Shown here piece after piece: positions 46,944 through 55,634 of a DNA stretch of 64,000 nucleotides; position 1 is the stretch's first letter, and every line of letters begins with the position of its first letter. The notes under the pieces are model-generated. The model was not told the DNA's origin. It worked only from the letters and a program-made list of their open reading frames with translations, and did not search any database. This DNA is from Bacillus_BD sp963708895. GTDB lineage: Bacteria > Bacillota > Bacilli > Bacillales > Cytobacillaceae. Made by a program: the position numbers and the translations under genes. The stretch lies in NCBI GenBank assembly GCA_963708895.1, contig CAVPUE010000002.1:124001-188000 (forward strand), given 5' to 3'.

Positions 46944-47627
46944 ATGAAAAAACTCCAAAATGTAACAATTAAAGGAACGAAAGAAGGGATTGCCCTTCAT
47001 TTAAATGATAGTTGCTCCTTTGATGAGTTAAAGAAAGAGCTCCAGATGAAGTTAAGGGAAAGCTCTCATTCGCAGGTAGACCACCAGCTAATCACTGTAA
47101 AGGTCCAATTGGGTAATCGCTATTTAACAGAAGAAAAAATAGAAGAATTAAAAGATATTATTGATGAAAACCAACATCTGATTGTTGATTCGATTCATTC
47201 GAATGTCATGACAAAAGATGAAGTTGAACTTTCGAGACAGGAACTTGAGATTGTTTCTGTTACGGGAATTGTTCGTTCTGGACAAGTGTTAAAAGTACCA
47301 GGGGACTTATTGTTAATTGGTGATGTAAACCCAGGTGGAACGGTGATGGCTGGGGGGAATATTTTTGTTATGGGCATCTTAAAAGGGATCGCCCATGCAG
47401 GCTGTAATGGAAATGAGGAAGCTGTGATTGCAGCTTCTAGCTTGAAACCATCACAGCTTCGTATCGGTGAACATATTAATCGATCACCCGATCACAAGGT
47501 GGATGATGAAGACGCAAGAGAAATGGAATGTGCTTATATTGATGACAATAATCAAATGATGATTGATAGATTACAAGTTTTAATGCATATTCGGCCTAAT
47601 TTAACGAGATTGGAAAGGGGACTGTAG
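46944..47627 (+). CDS. minC: Septum site-determining protein MinC
   Basis: FtsZ polymerisation inhibitor, 227 residues. The N-terminal FtsZ-interaction domain begins KLQNVTIKGTKEGIALHL; the C-terminal beta-helix (GQVLKVPGDLLLIGDVNPGGTVMAGGNIFVMG, about 110-140) binds MinD. ATG 46944 gives the family N-terminus; GTG 46929 is part of GAGGTG, the RBS. Confidence 0.95.
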   Translation: MKKLQNVTIKGTKEGIALHLNDSCSFDELKKELQMKLRESSHSQVDHQLITVKVQLGNRYLTEEKIEELKDIIDENQHLIVDSIHSNVMTKDEVELSRQELEIVSVTGIVRSGQVLKVPGDLLLIGDVNPGGTVMAGGNIFVMGILKGIAHAGCNGNEEAVIAASSLKPSQLRIGEHINRSPDHKVDDEDAREMECAYIDDNNQMMIDRLQVLMHIRPNLTRLERGL

Positions 47628-47628
47628 G

Positions 47629-48432
47629 ATGGGCGAAGCAATCGTTATTACATCAGGGAAAGGCGGAGTTGGTAAAACGACAACTTCTGCAAACATTGGA
47701 ACAGCCCTAGCTATTCAAGGTAAACGTGTCTGTTTAGTAGATACAGATATCGGTTTACGTAACCTTGATGTTGTCATGGGGCTAGAAAATAGAATCATCT
47801 ATGATCTTGTCGACGTAATTGAAGAAAGATGTAAATTACACCAAGCACTAGTAAAGGATAAACGATTTGATGATCTTCTCTATCTTCTACCTGCTGCACA
47901 GACAAGTGATAAAAATGCCATAAAACCAGAACAAATGAAAACCTTGATTGACAATTTAAAAGCAGACTATGATTATATTATTATCGATTGCCCAGCAGGT
48001 ATTGAACAAGGTTATAAAAATGCGGTTGCTGGTGCAGATAAAGCGATTGTCGTTACCACTCCTGAAGTATCTGCTGTCAGAGATGCAGACCGTATCATTG
48101 GTTTACTTGAAAAGGAAGAAGGAGTAGAAGCGCCTAAGTTAGTCATTAATCGTATTCGTAGTCATATGATGAAAAATGGACAAATGTTGGATGTCGATGA
48201 GGTAACATCACATTTATCCATCGATTTAATCGGAATTGTCGCCGATGATGATGAAGTGATTAAGGCGTCCAATAGTGGCGAGCCCATTGTATTAAATCCT
48301 AACAGTCGAGCAAGTATTGCTTATCGTAATATTGCAAGAAGAATATTAGGTGAGTCAATCCCACTTCAACAACTAGAACAAGAACATCGCGGTGTTTTTT
48401 CGAAAATTAAGAAATTTTTTGGTGGAAAGTAA
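47629..48432 (+). CDS. minD: Septum site-determining ATPase MinD
   Basis: A 267-residue ParA/MinD ATPase with the deviant Walker A SGKGGVGKTT near residues 9-18, DTDIGLRNLD (switch I region), and DCPAGIEQG (Walker B). A C-terminal amphipathic helix (FSKIKKFFGGK) targets it to the membrane. It begins 1 base after the minC stop. Confidence 0.97.
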   Translation: MGEAIVITSGKGGVGKTTTSANIGTALAIQGKRVCLVDTDIGLRNLDVVMGLENRIIYDLVDVIEERCKLHQALVKDKRFDDLLYLLPAAQTSDKNAIKPEQMKTLIDNLKADYDYIIIDCPAGIEQGYKNAVAGADKAIVVTTPEVSAVRDADRIIGLLEKEEGVEAPKLVINRIRSHMMKNGQMLDVDEVTSHLSIDLIGIVADDDEVIKASNSGEPIVLNPNSRASIAYRNIARRILGESIPLQQLEQEHRGVFSKIKKFFGGK

Positions 48433-48472
48433 ATTGGATTTATTTCGTTTTATAATTAAAGATAAAGATCAG

Positions 48473-48516
48473 GCACGAGCAATCCTACTATGAGATGGCT
48501 CGTGCTTTTTTTATTT
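48473..48516 (+). terminator. Terminator of the mre-min operon
   Basis: GCACGAGC (48473-48480)/GCTCGTGC (48498-48505), then T7. Confidence 0.85.
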
Positions 48517-48609
48517 TATTTAGCAGTGGTTAACCCTACGGAAAATCCCTGATCTTCCGGCGGATGCCTCAGATTTTTTTAAGGGAAATTCGACGGGAGA
48601 ATTTGATTA

Positions 48610-48638
48610 TCATAAATCTCAAAATCACCTCATAGACT
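48610..48638 (+). promoter_or_regulatory. Candidate sigma-E promoter of spoIVFAB
   Basis: TCATAAA (48610-48616), 14 bp, CATAGACT (48631-48638), 7 of 8 matches to CATACAHT. The spoIVF operon is sigma-E dependent in B. subtilis. The expected start near 48645 is 33 bases before spoIVFA. Confidence 0.6.
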
Positions 48639-48677
48639 TGTACTACTAAATGTCGTATAAGGAGAATGGTGGGGATT

Positions 48678-49496
48678 ATGCGTTCAAGTAGTGATGAGAT
48701 TCGAAAAAGGATTGAAAAAAGAAAGAAGCAGCGGGAACGAATGGCAAGAAACAGCGAGCCCGAAAAAAAGGATGTTCGCAGTACAGATTCCCGTAAAAAG
48801 GATAGAAAAATCCCATGGATAGAAGATGAAGAACGATATGGATTTGATTCGATGACATCCTATGAAAGTGGTCCGAACGAGGAGGACAATCATCCATTAT
48901 TTAGTAAAGAAGCTTTTATTTTTAAACTATTAGCCTCAGCGGTGTTGGTGTTGCTGGTTGCGATTATGTTTCGAAATGATACACCTGGGTTAGATCCTGC
49001 ACGAAATTTTGTGACAAAGTCGATGAATGAAGAATTCCAATTTGCAGCCGTTTCTGATTGGTATGAAGGTACATTTGGAAAACCACTTGCCCTTTTTCCT
49101 GAAAAAACAGAAGAAAAAACCGAATTAGTTGATGGCCCATCCTATGCCTTGCCTGCGTCTGGAAAAATATTAGAGGAATTTGGCGAAAATGGACAAAGAA
49201 TTACGATTGAAACGGGTAAAGGAGCCATGGTAGAGGCCATGAATGGGGGACTTGTTCTCGAAATTGGTGAAAAAGAGGGATTCGGTCAAACTGTTGTGAT
49301 CCAACATCCTGATAAAAGTGAGTCCTGGTATGGAAATTTAAGTGCTGTTGATGTCACGCTGTATGAATATATTGAAAAAGGTGCAGTTGTTGGTAAAGCT
49401 ACTGATTATGAGGATGGAACAAATAGCTCCTTCTACTTTGCCATTAGAGAAGGTGAAAACTTTGTTGATCCAATACAGGTGATCCAATTTGAATAA
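48678..49496 (+). CDS. spoIVFA: Stage IV sporulation protein FA
   Basis: Inhibitor and anchor of the SpoIVFB protease in the outer forespore membrane, 272 residues. Basic cytoplasmic N-terminus, one transmembrane helix (LLASAVLVLLVAIMF near 85-100), and a C-terminal M23-like LytM domain that lacks the full metal-binding set. ATG 48678 follows GGTGGGG. It overlaps spoIVFB by 8 bases. Confidence 0.93.
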   Translation: MRSSSDEIRKRIEKRKKQRERMARNSEPEKKDVRSTDSRKKDRKIPWIEDEERYGFDSMTSYESGPNEEDNHPLFSKEAFIFKLLASAVLVLLVAIMFRNDTPGLDPARNFVTKSMNEEFQFAAVSDWYEGTFGKPLALFPEKTEEKTELVDGPSYALPASGKILEEFGENGQRITIETGKGAMVEAMNGGLVLEIGEKEGFGQTVVIQHPDKSESWYGNLSAVDVTLYEYIEKGAVVGKATDYEDGTNSSFYFAIREGENFVDPIQVIQFE

Positions 49497-50355
49497 ATTT
49501 TTTCGTTTGATCAAACAGATTCATATTCATCCATTGTTATGGCTTGTGATGGCCTTATCGATTTTGACAGGTCATTTTCTTGAACTGTCTATTTTTTTGT
49601 CTATTATTTTTATTCATGAACTTGGACATGGAATGGCTGCGACATACTTTTCTTGGAGAGTGAAGCGGATTTCAATGCTTCCATTTGGTGGCGTAGCCGA
49701 GGTCGACGAACATGGAAATCGGCCTTTAAAGGAAGAAGTGATTGTCACGTTGGCAGGACCACTGCAACATGTTTGGATGATGGGCTTGGCTTTTATTTTA
49801 CACCAACTTTTTTGGTTTTCGGATGATTACTATCAAAGGTTTATGGATTTTAATCTGATGGTTCTCGTCTTTAACCTTCTCCCGATTTGGCCGCTTGATG
49901 GTGGAAAACTCATCTATTTATGGAGGTCAAGAAAGGAATCCTTTTCAAATGCCCACCAAAAAACGATCTTTATTTCTTGTTTAAGTCTTGTAACATTTTT
50001 AATTTGTTTATTGCTCATTCAACCAATTAATATCAATTTATGGATCATTGCTAGCTTCCTAGCCTTTTCACTTTATTATGAATGGAAACAAAGACATTAT
50101 GTGTTTGTCCGCTTTCTATTGGAACGATTTTATGGAAAAAAAGTTGAATTTAAAGCACTAAGAACCATTCATGTAAAGGAAGATGAGTCCGTTACAGCTG
50201 TTCTTGAACAATTTCAACGAGGTTGTAAACATCTTATTATTATTGATAAAGAGGAAAATGAAACAGAGCAATTAGACGAGAATGAATTATTACATGCTTA
50301 TTTTGTAGAAAAAAGGCATTCGGCCAAAATGAGTGAGTTGCTTTATCCCTATTAA
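49489..50355 (+). CDS. spoIVFB: Pro-sigma-K processing intramembrane protease SpoIVFB
   Basis: M50-family (S2P-type) metalloprotease, 288 residues, that cleaves pro-sigma-K in response to forespore signals. The zinc motif HELGH is at residues 43-47; the third ligand Asp lies in LLPIWPLDGGK near 130-140. Several membrane helices and a C-terminal CBS-like domain follow. TTG 49489 within the end of spoIVFA implies translational coupling. Confidence 0.95.
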   Translation: MNKFFRLIKQIHIHPLLWLVMALSILTGHFLELSIFLSIIFIHELGHGMAATYFSWRVKRISMLPFGGVAEVDEHGNRPLKEEVIVTLAGPLQHVWMMGLAFILHQLFWFSDDYYQRFMDFNLMVLVFNLLPIWPLDGGKLIYLWRSRKESFSNAHQKTIFISCLSLVTFLICLLLIQPININLWIIASFLAFSLYYEWKQRHYVFVRFLLERFYGKKVEFKALRTIHVKEDESVTAVLEQFQRGCKHLIIIDKEENETEQLDENELLHAYFVEKRHSAKMSELLYPY

Positions 50356-50376
50356 AAAGTCATAATAATAGTAGTG

Positions 50377-50415
50377 AAAAATGAGTGAACGGTGCTATAA
50401 GTTCACTCATTTTTA
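50377..50415 (+). terminator. Terminator of spoIVFAB
   Basis: Perfect 14-bp arms AAAAATGAGTGAAC/GTTCACTCATTTTT with a 10-base loop. Confidence 0.85.
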
Positions 50416-50439
50416 AATGGAAAAGGTGAGGAAAGAACG

Positions 50440-51882
50440 TTGAAAAAGCTGATTGTTAATGTATTAACAAGAGAAAAGCGGTTTGCTCTTTTGGATGGAA
50501 AAAAAGTAGAAAAACTAGAGATTAGACAACCTAAATTTAGTACTCTTGTTGGAAATATGTATTTAGGAACGGTTACGAAAGTATTGCCTGGAATGAATGC
50601 GGCTTTTGTGGATATTGGTGAAGATAAGAATGGTTTTATTTATCGAGATAAATTAGCCTCATTTGTTCTGTCCCAAGAGTCAAAGGATGAAAAAGAAAAA
50701 AAGAGTGTTTCATCTTTTGTCCATCAAGGTGAGAAATTAATCGTTCAAGTCGAAAAGGATGCAACAGGAACAAAAGGGCCTCGGCTTAATGGGATTATTG
50801 AATGGCCAAGTGACAATGTAATTTATATGCCAAAGGGGAAATATATCGCCATTTCTAAAAAAATTGAGGACCCTAATAAGAAAGGGCAAATACGTCAATT
50901 TGGTCATAGTATTAAAGGTGAGGAAGAGGGCTTTATTTTTCGCACAAGCAGTTCTGTCACTTCGCAAAATGATCTTATGCTGGAAATCGATAAGTTACGA
51001 ATGAATCATCATAACCTTGAGCTGAAAGCAAAGTCCATCAAAAAACCTGGATTGCTTTTTGAAACTGATCAGTTTTTTCATGATCTGGTTGAAGTGATTA
51101 AACCAATTGCTACGAAACTTGAGGTCGTTGTCGATGATCGCTCATTAATGGAAAACCTGAAAAGTGTTTATCCAGCTTTATCGATTAGCCATTATACTGG
51201 ATCTGAAAATATTTTTTCATGCTTTCAACTAAACGGTGAAGTCGAAAAAGCACTGAAAAGGATTGTTTGGCTTTCGAATGGAGCTTATTTAGTCGTTGAC
51301 GAAGTAGAAGCTTTAACGATTATGGATGTCAATACCGGGAAATATTCGGGCAAGCAGGATTTAGCAGATACCGTGCTGAAAACAAATCTTTTGGCAGCTG
51401 AGGAGGCTGCAAGACAAATTGTTCTACGTGATTTGGCGGGGATGATTCTCATTGATTTTATTGATATGAAATCAGAAATGGATCGGAATTCAGTCATGCA
51501 TACTCTGGCAACAGAATTAAAGAAAGATGATCGTCAACACAGGATCATTGGCTTTACTGCGTTAGGGATTCTCCAATTAACGAGGAAAAAGACAAAGGTT
51601 TCAGTTTCGGAAAGTTTATTGGAAAAATGTCCCGTATGTGAAGGGTTGGGTAAAGTTCCAAGCGCAGAAACGATTGTCTTTCGACTTGAAAGGGAATTGT
51701 TTGAATATCGTTATAAAGATTTTGATCGTGTAACGATTCAATGTACAGAAGAAGTGAAAGGGATCTTTTGTGGTGAGCAGCATGTACATTTGAAAAGGCT
51801 GGAAGAAATTCTTGGATTTTCCATCTCTTTCAATGTGGTTGAACATGAAAAACCCTTTTACCAAATCGTTCAGTTGCATTAA
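50440..51882 (+). CDS. rng: Ribonuclease E/G family endoribonuclease
   Basis: A 480-residue RNase G-type enzyme for rRNA or mRNA processing. N-terminal S1 domain with an RNase H-like fold (NMYLGTVTKVLPGMNAAFVDIG), the catalytic DNase I-like domain (MDVNTGKY...LIDFIDM carries the Mg-binding Asp residues), and the zinc-link CPVC (CPVCEGLGK). TTG start at 50440 after GGTGAGGAAAG. B. subtilis lacks this family but some other Bacillaceae have it here, upstream of rplU. Confidence 0.92.
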   Translation: MKKLIVNVLTREKRFALLDGKKVEKLEIRQPKFSTLVGNMYLGTVTKVLPGMNAAFVDIGEDKNGFIYRDKLASFVLSQESKDEKEKKSVSSFVHQGEKLIVQVEKDATGTKGPRLNGIIEWPSDNVIYMPKGKYIAISKKIEDPNKKGQIRQFGHSIKGEEEGFIFRTSSSVTSQNDLMLEIDKLRMNHHNLELKAKSIKKPGLLFETDQFFHDLVEVIKPIATKLEVVVDDRSLMENLKSVYPALSISHYTGSENIFSCFQLNGEVEKALKRIVWLSNGAYLVVDEVEALTIMDVNTGKYSGKQDLADTVLKTNLLAAEEAARQIVLRDLAGMILIDFIDMKSEMDRNSVMHTLATELKKDDRQHRIIGFTALGILQLTRKKTKVSVSESLLEKCPVCEGLGKVPSAETIVFRLERELFEYRYKDFDRVTIQCTEEVKGIFCGEQHVHLKRLEEILGFSISFNVVEHEKPFYQIVQLH

Positions 51883-51890
51883 AATCTTGA

Positions 51891-51919
51891 TTGACAGTTG
51901 GTAGGCTTTATGATAAAAT
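51891..51919 (+). promoter_or_regulatory. Sigma-A promoter of the rplU operon
   Basis: TTGACA (51891-51896), 17 bp, TAAAAT (51914-51919). It lies directly after the rng stop. Confidence 0.8.
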
Positions 51920-51927
51920 TTCTTATG

Positions 51928-52018
51928 TTATGTTTGTAGCACCCGTGCTACAACCGCTCAGATCAGGTTTTTAAGTATAGCGAATTGCTATCACCTGTAA
52001 TTGGCGAGTCTTAGTTTA
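51928..52018 (+). ncRNA. L21 leader RNA
   Basis: The 5' UTR of rplU contains a perfect hairpin TTGTAGCAC/GTGCTACAA (51934-51953) and a second, longer stem-loop with CAGGT near 51965 and ACCTG near 51993. Position and pattern correspond to the ribosomal L21 leader of Firmicutes, an autoregulatory mRNA structure probably bound by L21. Confidence 0.8.
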
Positions 52019-52033
52019 TAAGGAGGTGCAGTT

Positions 52034-52342
52034 ATGTACGCAGTTATCGAAACAGGCGGTAAGCAAGTAAAAGTAGAAGAAGGTCAAGCAATCTACATTG
52101 AAAAGCTAAATGCTGAAGCAGGTGAAACGGTTACTTTTGACAAAGTCCTTTTAGTTGGTGGAGAAAACGTAAAGGTAGGAAGCCCATTAGTTGAGGGAGC
52201 TACAGTTACAGCTAAAGTTGAAAAACAAGGTCGCGCTAAAAAGATCGTTGTTTTCAAATATAAAGCAAAGAAAAACTACCACAAAAAGCAAGGTCATCGT
52301 CAACCATACACTAAAGTTGTGATTGAAAAAATCAACGCTTAA
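52034..52342 (+). CDS. rplU: 50S ribosomal protein L21
   Basis: A 102-residue ribosomal protein, MYAVIETGGKQVKV at the N-terminus and KKNYHKKQGHRQPYTKV near the C-terminus. RBS AAGGAGGTG. First gene of rplU-prp-rpmA. Confidence 0.98.
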   Translation: MYAVIETGGKQVKVEEGQAIYIEKLNAEAGETVTFDKVLLVGGENVKVGSPLVEGATVTAKVEKQGRAKKIVVFKYKAKKNYHKKQGHRQPYTKVVIEKINA

Positions 52343-52352
52343 GGTGTAGATG

Positions 52353-52685
52353 ATGATAGACATTACGATTAATCGTAGCAAAAGTGGTTTCATTGTATCA
52401 TTTACCATGAGCGGACATGCATTATATGCAGATCATGGCAAGGATCTTGTTTGTGCTGGAGCATCAGCTGTTTCCTTTGGTACCATAAATGCCGTTCATG
52501 CATTAACCGGGGTTATTCCTGATATTGTACAAGAGGAAAGTGGATTTTTGAGCTGTTCTATTCCGGAAAACCTTCCGAATGACGTTCAAGACAAAATTCA
52601 ACTTTTACTCCAAGGAATGATCATTTCATTACAGACGATTGAAGAACAATATGGTGAGCATATTAAAATAACCTTCAAAGAGTAG
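52353..52685 (+). CDS. prp: Ribosomal-processing cysteine protease Prp (YsxB)
   Basis: Cleaves the N-terminal extension of ribosomal protein L27 encoded next to it. From ATG 52353 the catalytic residues fall at His22 (SGHA) and Cys34 (DLVCAG), the numbering known for S. aureus Prp, which supports this start over ATG 52350. 110 residues. RBS AAGGTG. Confidence 0.93.
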   Translation: MIDITINRSKSGFIVSFTMSGHALYADHGKDLVCAGASAVSFGTINAVHALTGVIPDIVQEESGFLSCSIPENLPNDVQDKIQLLLQGMIISLQTIEEQYGEHIKITFKE

Positions 52686-52697
52686 GAGGTGGAATAC

Positions 52698-52991
52698 ATG
52701 TTACTAAAATTAGATATTCAGTTTTTCGCATCTAAAAAAGGGGTAGGTTCTACAAGAAACGGACGTGACTCTATCGCTAAGCGTCTTGGCGCTAAGCGTG
52801 CAGATGGACAATTTGTTACAGGCGGTAGCATTCTTTATCGTCAACGTGGAACAAAAATCTATCCAGGAGAAAACGTTGGTCGTGGTGGTGACGATACTTT
52901 ATTCGCTAAAGTTGACGGTGTTGTTAAATTTGAGCGTTTAGGTCGTGATCGTAAACAAGTGAGCGTATACCCAGCTGCTCAAGAAGCATAA
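52698..52991 (+). CDS. rpmA: 50S ribosomal protein L27 with cleavable N-terminal extension
   Basis: 97 residues. The N-terminus LLKLDIQFFA followed by SKKGVGS is the Firmicutes Prp recognition sequence; cleavage after FFA would expose the lysine-rich tail that reaches the peptidyl-transferase centre. ATG 52698 follows AGGAGGTGG. Confidence 0.97.
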   Translation: MLLKLDIQFFASKKGVGSTRNGRDSIAKRLGAKRADGQFVTGGSILYRQRGTKIYPGENVGRGGDDTLFAKVDGVVKFERLGRDRKQVSVYPAAQEA

Positions 52992-53001
52992 ACTTCTAAC
53001 A

Positions 53002-53036
53002 AAAACTCTAGCCTTTATGGTTAGAGTTTTTTTTTC
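53002..53036 (+). terminator. Terminator of the rplU operon
   Basis: AAAACTCTA/TAGAGTTTT with a T run. Confidence 0.85.
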
Positions 53037-53168
53037 TAAAATGTCTCTAATCTCCACAGAAATACACTCATCTCTTTTTCCTCGAAAAAGCATACTCTCT
53101 TCTACTTTTTTTGATATACTATCAAAAAGCACTCTAAAACAGTAAAGTAAATGTGTGGGGTATTTAAG

Positions 53169-53711
53169 ATGATAAATAAAGATTGGAATAAGATAGAGTT
53201 ACTTCGCCACGTACGACATGACTGGCTAAATAAACTTCAATTGATAAAAGGAAATTTAGACTTAAATAAAATTGATCGAACAAAAGAAATCATTTCAGAA
53301 ATTGTTATTGAAGCACAAAATGAAACGAAATTGTCTAATTTACATTTCCCCAATTTTACTTTATTACTGCTTACTCATAATTGGGAGCAACATAAGTTTC
53401 AAATTGATTTTGAAGTGATCAATGACATAAAATGCAAAGTGATTGACGATGATTTGTTAACGAATTGGATAAACGCCTTTTTTTCACAGCTCAATAAAGC
53501 GCTTAAACCATTTGCTGAAAATCAATTATCACTAACCATTGAACCTGAGGAGCAAGGAATTCGTTTCTTTTTAGATTTTTGTGGAACAATAGAGAATATA
53601 GAATGTATACAACACTTTCTCGATCAATCGTATCATGGTGTGGAAATGGATCCATTTCATTTAACAGATGGAGAGTTTTCACTAGAGGTCTTTTTTTCAG
53701 TAAGAGAGTAA
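53169..53711 (+). CDS. spo0B: Sporulation initiation phosphotransferase Spo0B
   Basis: Phosphorelay protein passing phosphate from Spo0F to Spo0A. A helical-hairpin dimerisation domain carries the phosphorylated His17 (RHDWLNKLQLIKGNL) and is followed by a degenerate kinase-like domain. 180 residues. ATG 53169 is preceded by GTGGGG. It is upstream of obg as in B. subtilis. Confidence 0.93.
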   Translation: MINKDWNKIELLRHVRHDWLNKLQLIKGNLDLNKIDRTKEIISEIVIEAQNETKLSNLHFPNFTLLLLTHNWEQHKFQIDFEVINDIKCKVIDDDLLTNWINAFFSQLNKALKPFAENQLSLTIEPEEQGIRFFLDFCGTIENIECIQHFLDQSYHGVEMDPFHLTDGEFSLEVFFSVRE

Positions 53712-53747
53712 ATCATACATAATTCAAAATGATTAATAACCGAAGCT

Positions 53748-53770
53748 TGGAAAAGCTACTAGGCTTTTTC
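53748..53770 (+). terminator. Possible weak terminator between spo0B and obg
   Basis: GAAAAGC/GGCTTTTTC forms a short stem. In B. subtilis spo0B and obg are co-transcribed, so it may only attenuate. Confidence 0.3.
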
Positions 53771-53797
53771 AAAAATTAGTCGGGAGGATTACAATTT

Positions 53798-55087
53798 ATG
53801 TTTATAGATCAAGTTAAAATATATGTAAAAGGCGGAGATGGCGGTAATGGTATGGTCGCCTTTCGTCGTGAAAAATATGTACCAATGGGTGGCCCAGCTG
53901 GCGGAGATGGCGGAAGGGGAGCAGATGTAATCTTTGAGGTAGAAGAAGGACTTCGTACCTTAATGGATTTCCGTTATCAGCGACATTTTAAAGCTCCACG
54001 CGGGGAGCATGGAATGTCTAAAAATCAACATGGCCATGGTGCTAAAGACATGATTCTAAAAGTACCACCAGGAACAGTTGTGACAAATGCTGAAACAGGT
54101 GATGTTATTGCCGATTTAACGGAGCATGGTCAACGTGCAGTCATTGCAAAAGGTGGAAGAGGGGGACGTGGAAATTCACGCTTTGCGACCCCGGCAAATC
54201 CAGCACCAGAGTTATCTGAACATGGTGAGCCAGGACAAGAAAGAGATGTCATCCTTGAATTAAAGCTGTTAGCAGATGTTGGTCTTGTTGGGTTTCCTAG
54301 TGTAGGAAAGTCTACGTTATTATCTGTTGTTTCTTCCGCAAAACCAAAAATTGCTGAATATCATTTTACCACTCTTGTTCCTAATTTAGGAATGGTGGAA
54401 ACAGAAGATAGTCGTAGCTTTGTCATGGCCGATCTCCCAGGTCTAATTGAAGGAGCTCATTCAGGAGTAGGGTTAGGTCATCAATTCTTACGACATATTG
54501 AAAGAACAAGAGTTATTATTCATGTGATTGATATGGCTGCTACTGAAGGTCGTGATCCATATGAGGACTATTTGACGATTAATAAAGAATTAGAACAATA
54601 TAATTTACGGCTGATGGAAAGACCACAAGTGATCGTTGCTAATAAAATGGATATGCCTGATGCAGAGGAAAATTTGGCGGAATTTAAACAAAAATTACAA
54701 GAAGATTATCCGATTTTCCCCATTTCTGCGATAACAAGAAAAGGCTTAAGAGAATTATTATTTGCGATTGCTGATATGCTGGAGGAAACGCCAGAATTTC
54801 CGTTAAATGTTGCGGAGGAAGAACAAGACGTACACCATGTCCTTTATAAACATGAAGCGAAGCAAGAAGAATATGAAATTACGAGAGATGATGCTGGTAA
54901 TTATATTTTATCAGGCGATGCGGTTGAGAAGCTCTTTAAGATGACTGATTTCTCGAGAGATGAATCGGTTAGACGCTTTGCCCGTCAGCTTCGGGGAATG
55001 GGCATTGATGATGCGCTTCGAGAAAGAGGAGCAAAGGATGGTGACATCGTTAAACTGTTAGAATTTGAGTTCGAATTTATTGAATAG
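53798..55087 (+). CDS. obg: GTPase Obg
   Basis: Essential ribosome-associated and stress-signalling GTPase, 429 residues. Glycine-rich Obg domain (GGDGGNGMVAFRREKYVP, GKGGRGGRGNSRF), G domain with GFPSVGKST near 165-173 and DLPGLIEGA, and the C-terminal OCT domain after residue 345. RBS GGGAGGATT. Confidence 0.98.
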   Translation: MFIDQVKIYVKGGDGGNGMVAFRREKYVPMGGPAGGDGGRGADVIFEVEEGLRTLMDFRYQRHFKAPRGEHGMSKNQHGHGAKDMILKVPPGTVVTNAETGDVIADLTEHGQRAVIAKGGRGGRGNSRFATPANPAPELSEHGEPGQERDVILELKLLADVGLVGFPSVGKSTLLSVVSSAKPKIAEYHFTTLVPNLGMVETEDSRSFVMADLPGLIEGAHSGVGLGHQFLRHIERTRVIIHVIDMAATEGRDPYEDYLTINKELEQYNLRLMERPQVIVANKMDMPDAEENLAEFKQKLQEDYPIFPISAITRKGLRELLFAIADMLEETPEFPLNVAEEEQDVHHVLYKHEAKQEEYEITRDDAGNYILSGDAVEKLFKMTDFSRDESVRRFARQLRGMGIDDALRERGAKDGDIVKLLEFEFEFIE

Positions 55088-55115
55088 CCTTCTTTAACTT
55101 TTTGGGGGGAGAGGT

Positions 55116-55574
55116 ATGAGACAGCAGAAGAAACCAGATAAAAAATTTTATTTGGTTAGAGAAGATGTTTTACCAGAAGCCATGAAAAAAACAATTGAGG
55201 CAAAAGAACTACTTGATAGAGGAAAAGCAGAATCCGTTTGGGAAGCTGTTCAGCAAGTGGACTTGAGTAGAAGTGCTTTTTATAAGTATCGTGATACCGT
55301 TTTTCCTTTTCATACTGTTGTAAAGGAAAGGCTGATCACGTTGTTTTTCTATTTAGCAGATCGTTCAGGGACTCTCTCAAATCTTTTAACGACTGTTGCA
55401 TCAACGGGATGCAATGTATTAACGATCCATCAGACCATTCCACTACAAGGAAGGGCAAACGTAACGATGTCGATTAATATAGAAAATATGGAAGTTGATA
55501 TTGACGAGTTATTAACAAAGTTAAGAGGCTTGGAATTCGTCGAAAAAGTGGAGGTGCTTGGCTCAGGTACATGA
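55116..55574 (+). CDS. pheB: ACT domain protein PheB
   Basis: A 152-residue UPF0735-type protein with an N-terminal helical region and a C-terminal ACT domain (RSGTLSNLLTTVASTGCNVLTI). Linked to pheA in Bacillus and probably amino acid-responsive; no demonstrated catalytic role. Its last codons form the left arm of the downstream terminator. Confidence 0.92.
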   Translation: MRQQKKPDKKFYLVREDVLPEAMKKTIEAKELLDRGKAESVWEAVQQVDLSRSAFYKYRDTVFPFHTVVKERLITLFFYLADRSGTLSNLLTTVASTGCNVLTIHQTIPLQGRANVTMSINIENMEVDIDELLTKLRGLEFVEKVEVLGSGT

Positions 55575-55604
55575 TTCATGTACTTGTACCAACACCTTTT
55601 TTTA
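55552..55604 (+). terminator. Terminator after pheB
   Basis: AGGTGCTTGG/CCAACACCT encloses the perfect palindrome GTACATGATTCATGTAC; a T7 tract follows. Confidence 0.7.
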
Positions 55605-55634
55605 GTCATCATGCTCTAGTAGAAAAATTGTTTT

